Below, piece by piece: positions 33,631 to 35,419 of a stretch of 35,419 bases of DNA. Numbering within the stretch: the first letter of the stretch is position 1; each line of letters opens with the position of its first letter. Source of the DNA: an uncultured Spartobacteria bacterium (GTDB lineage Bacteria > Verrucomicrobiota > Verrucomicrobiia > Chthoniobacterales > Terrimicrobiaceae); contig CALAPX010000026.1 of assembly GCA_937888355.1 (NCBI GenBank), positions 1 to 35,419 of the forward strand. The letters are read 5' to 3'. Under the pieces are notes generated by a model. That model ran no database searches and was not told where the DNA came from. It saw only the letters and a program-made list of their open reading frames with translations. The translations under genes and the position numbers were made by a program.

Positions 33631-35091
33631 CTAGGCCGGGAGGCCCGAGCGGGTCAGGATATCGCCGGAACCCTCACGCTCAAAGGCATCGGCAATACCA
33701 AGCAGGCGAGCCTCGTCGAGAGGCTTACCAAGAAATTGGAGGCCAACCGGAAGGCTCGTGCCTTCGTCCTCCACAAGCCCGCAAGGCACACTGATCCCAC
33801 ATATGCCAGCGAGGTTCGTGGCGATAGTGAAAATATCCGCCAGGTACATGCGCAAGGGGTCGTCAATCCGCTCGCCAATCTTGAAAGCAGGATCCGGTGA
33901 TGTTGGGCACACGATGGCATCGACTTTTTCAAATGCATCTGTGAAATCACGGCGGATAAGTGTGCGAACCTTTTGGGCTTTCACGTAGTAAGCATCGTAG
34001 TAGCCGCTCGAGAGAACATAGGTGCCTAGAATGATACGGCGCTTGACCTCGCTGCCAAAGCCCTCTTCACGGCTTCGCATATAGTGATCTAATAGATCCT
34101 TGGGGTCCTTGGCACGGTGACCGTAACGCACGCCATCAAAGCGCGCGAGATTCGCCGAGGCTTCAGCCGTGGCGATGATGTAATACACGCCGACAGCGTA
34201 CGAGGTGTGCGGCAATGAGATCTCCACAAGCTCGGCACCGAGATGCTCGCATTGGCGGATCGCATTCTCGACGCATTCACGAACCCTCTTGTCCATGCCA
34301 TCGACGAAATATTCTTTGGGGATGCCGAGTTTGACGCCTTTTAAATCACCCCCTAGACGAGCGCTAAAATCTTCCGAAGGAAGGTCAAGGGAGGTTGAAT
34401 CGCGGGCGTCTTTGCCTGCAATTACATTCATAATGCTCGCGCAATCCCGCGTGCTGCGTGCAATTGGGCCGATCTGGTCGAGTGACGAGGCAAAAGCAAC
34501 GAGGCCATAGCGGGAAACGCGGCCATAGCTGGGCTTCAGTCCAACGACGCCGCACAGTGAGGCGGGTTGACGGATTGAGCCGCCGGTATCGCTACCGAGT
34601 GTTGCAAATGCCTCACGTGCGGCCACAGCGGCGGCGGATCCGCCACTTGAACCGCCCGGGATACGTGCGGGATCCCAGGGGTTTCGTGTTTTTTGCCATG
34701 CGGAATTTTCCGTTGAAGATCCCATGGCGAATTCATCCATATTCATGCGCCCAAATGGGATAGCTCCAGCCGAACGAAGGCGGGAGATGACCGTGGCATC
34801 ATACGGCGAGCGGAAGCCTTCTAGCATGCGCGAGGCGCAGGTACAGGATTCGCCCTGGACGTTGATGGCGTCCTTGATGCCGATTGGCACCCCGCCGAGA
34901 GGCAGGGTGATGTCGGCTTTTTCAGCGGCAGCAACCGCCGTGTCGAAATCACGGGAGAGATACGCTCCCACAATTGGATCAACAGCACTGATGCGTTCCT
35001 CGAGTGCTCGAAGCACATCCACTGGAGTGAAAGCGCCACAGCGGTATCCCTCTTGCAGACTGGAGATCGTTAAGTCGGTGGGATTGCTCAT
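33631..35091 (-). CDS. gatA: Aspartyl/glutamyl-tRNA amidotransferase subunit A
   Basis: GatA releases ammonia from glutamine for GatB, which amidates Glu-tRNA(Gln) or Asp-tRNA(Asn). The 486-residue protein has the amidase signature and full catalytic triad: Lys73 (PIGIKDAIN), cis-Ser148 (IPGGSSGGSAA) and nucleophile Ser172 (DTGGSIRQPASLCG). Other blocks include MNMDEFAMGSSTENSAW, KPSYGRVSRYGLVAFASSLD and a C-terminal LAGICGISVPCG. Length is typical. The start is 2 bases after the gatC stop, so the two are coupled. gatB is not in the window. Confidence 0.97.
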   Translation of the reverse strand: MSNPTDLTISSLQEGYRCGAFTPVDVLRALEERISAVDPIVGAYLSRDFDTAVAAAEKADITLPLGGVPIGIKDAINVQGESCTCASRMLEGFRSPYDATVISRLRSAGAIPFGRMNMDEFAMGSSTENSAWQKTRNPWDPARIPGGSSGGSAAAVAAREAFATLGSDTGGSIRQPASLCGVVGLKPSYGRVSRYGLVAFASSLDQIGPIARSTRDCASIMNVIAGKDARDSTSLDLPSEDFSARLGGDLKGVKLGIPKEYFVDGMDKRVRECVENAIRQCEHLGAELVEISLPHTSYAVGVYYIIATAEASANLARFDGVRYGHRAKDPKDLLDHYMRSREEGFGSEVKRRIILGTYVLSSGYYDAYYVKAQKVRTLIRRDFTDAFEKVDAIVCPTSPDPAFKIGERIDDPLRMYLADIFTIATNLAGICGISVPCGLVEDEGTSLPVGLQFLGKPLDEARLLGIADAFEREGSGDILTRSGLPA

Positions 35092-35093
35092 GG

Positions 35094-35381
35094 TTATTCG
35101 ATCACTTTAGTGACGATCACAAGGTTGTTTGCGGCGTGGGGGGCGTTGGCGAGTGCGGATGTGCGATCCAAGCCAGGCTTGGGCTCGTCGGCGCGAAGAA
35201 CGTTGAATACTGGATTCGCATGCGCCGTCGGTTCTACTGACGAGACATCAAGTGCATTAAGTTGCTCGACGTATTCCAGCACCCGGCCCAGTTGTGACTG
35301 GAAAGTGGCTGCCTCGACGTCTGTGAGTTCTATGCGTGCCAGGCGTGCGACATCGCGTACATCAAGAATTGGACTGCTCAT
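35094..35381 (-). CDS. gatC: Aspartyl/glutamyl-tRNA amidotransferase subunit C
   Basis: GatC is the small subunit that wraps around GatA and GatB. From ATG 35381 the 95-residue protein reads MSSPILDVRDVARLARIELT, then FQSQLGRVLEYVEQLNALDV and EPTAHANPVFNVLRADEP, all standard family features. An upstream in-frame ATG at 35405 would add eight residues (MNSYLLAR) and has GGGAG only two bases before it, which is too close for a normal ribosome site. I therefore prefer 35381. The gene is followed immediately by gatA. Confidence 0.95.
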   Translation of the reverse strand: MSSPILDVRDVARLARIELTDVEAATFQSQLGRVLEYVEQLNALDVSSVEPTAHANPVFNVLRADEPKPGLDRTSALANAPHAANNLVIVTKVIE

Positions 35382-35419
35382 GCGTGCTAATAGGTAGGAG
35401 TTCATCTCCCGTTTGTCCA

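Overview
The window reads as a piece of a Gram-negative bacterial chromosome, most likely Verrucomicrobiota (PVC group). This rests on the gene repertoire, on small single-pass membrane proteins placed beside sigma-factor genes, on an EF-P with an Asn loop tip, and on frequent GTG/TTG starts with weak Shine-Dalgarno sites. It is inference, not a phylogenetic result. The content is almost entirely chromosomal. I saw no insertion sequence, prophage, CRISPR array, tRNA or rRNA. Both ends cut through gene clusters (acc on the left, gat on the right), and the first ~150 bases look wrongly joined to the rest.

Layout. 1-1264: accB and the first half of accC (fatty-acid synthesis, minus strand), with an apparent chimeric join at the left edge. 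1349-4218: a minus-strand run of a PF03773-type permease, its TIGR03943 partner and a secreted GHL10-type glycosidase-like protein. 4277-5830: a glycosyltransferase with a basic, internally duplicated tail. 6090-7016: a BASS-family symporter. 7020-9044: an ECF sigma factor, a small membrane protein (candidate anti-sigma) and an HtrA-like PDZ protein that has lost all three catalytic residues. 9045-9501: a 457-base gap. 9502-10029: an FmdB-like protein without its zinc cysteines. 10042-11493: an NfeD-type membrane protease, divergent from dnaG-rpoD (11545-15563). RpoD carries a ~178-residue Lys/Ala/Pro tail. After it come a small membrane protein, an ABC-F ATPase, EF-P, a tiny secreted protein with a clear terminator, and YihY.

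19734-28184: a 50-residue membrane protein, a LolC/E permease, P-II (glnB), a DUF2062 protein, an RsbW-like kinase, then nuoB-nuoC-rnd-nadC as one coupled minus-strand unit, and a CHASE2 adenylate cyclase. 28233-31935: a compact dapF-dapA-dapB-folK-panB operon joining lysine/peptidoglycan, folate and pantothenate synthesis. 31942-33630: an EEP-family phosphatase/nuclease and a tandem pair of CrcB/FluC fluoride channels. 33631-35381: gatA and gatC of the tRNA amidotransferase.

The most interesting material is: (i) the sigma / membrane protein / dead HtrA operon; (ii) histone-H1-like basic tails on two unrelated proteins, RpoD and a glycosyltransferase; (iii) the ABC-F + EF-P pair with a non-lysine EF-P tip; (iv) two small single-pass proteins each next to a sigma-factor gene, one of them the housekeeping sigma.
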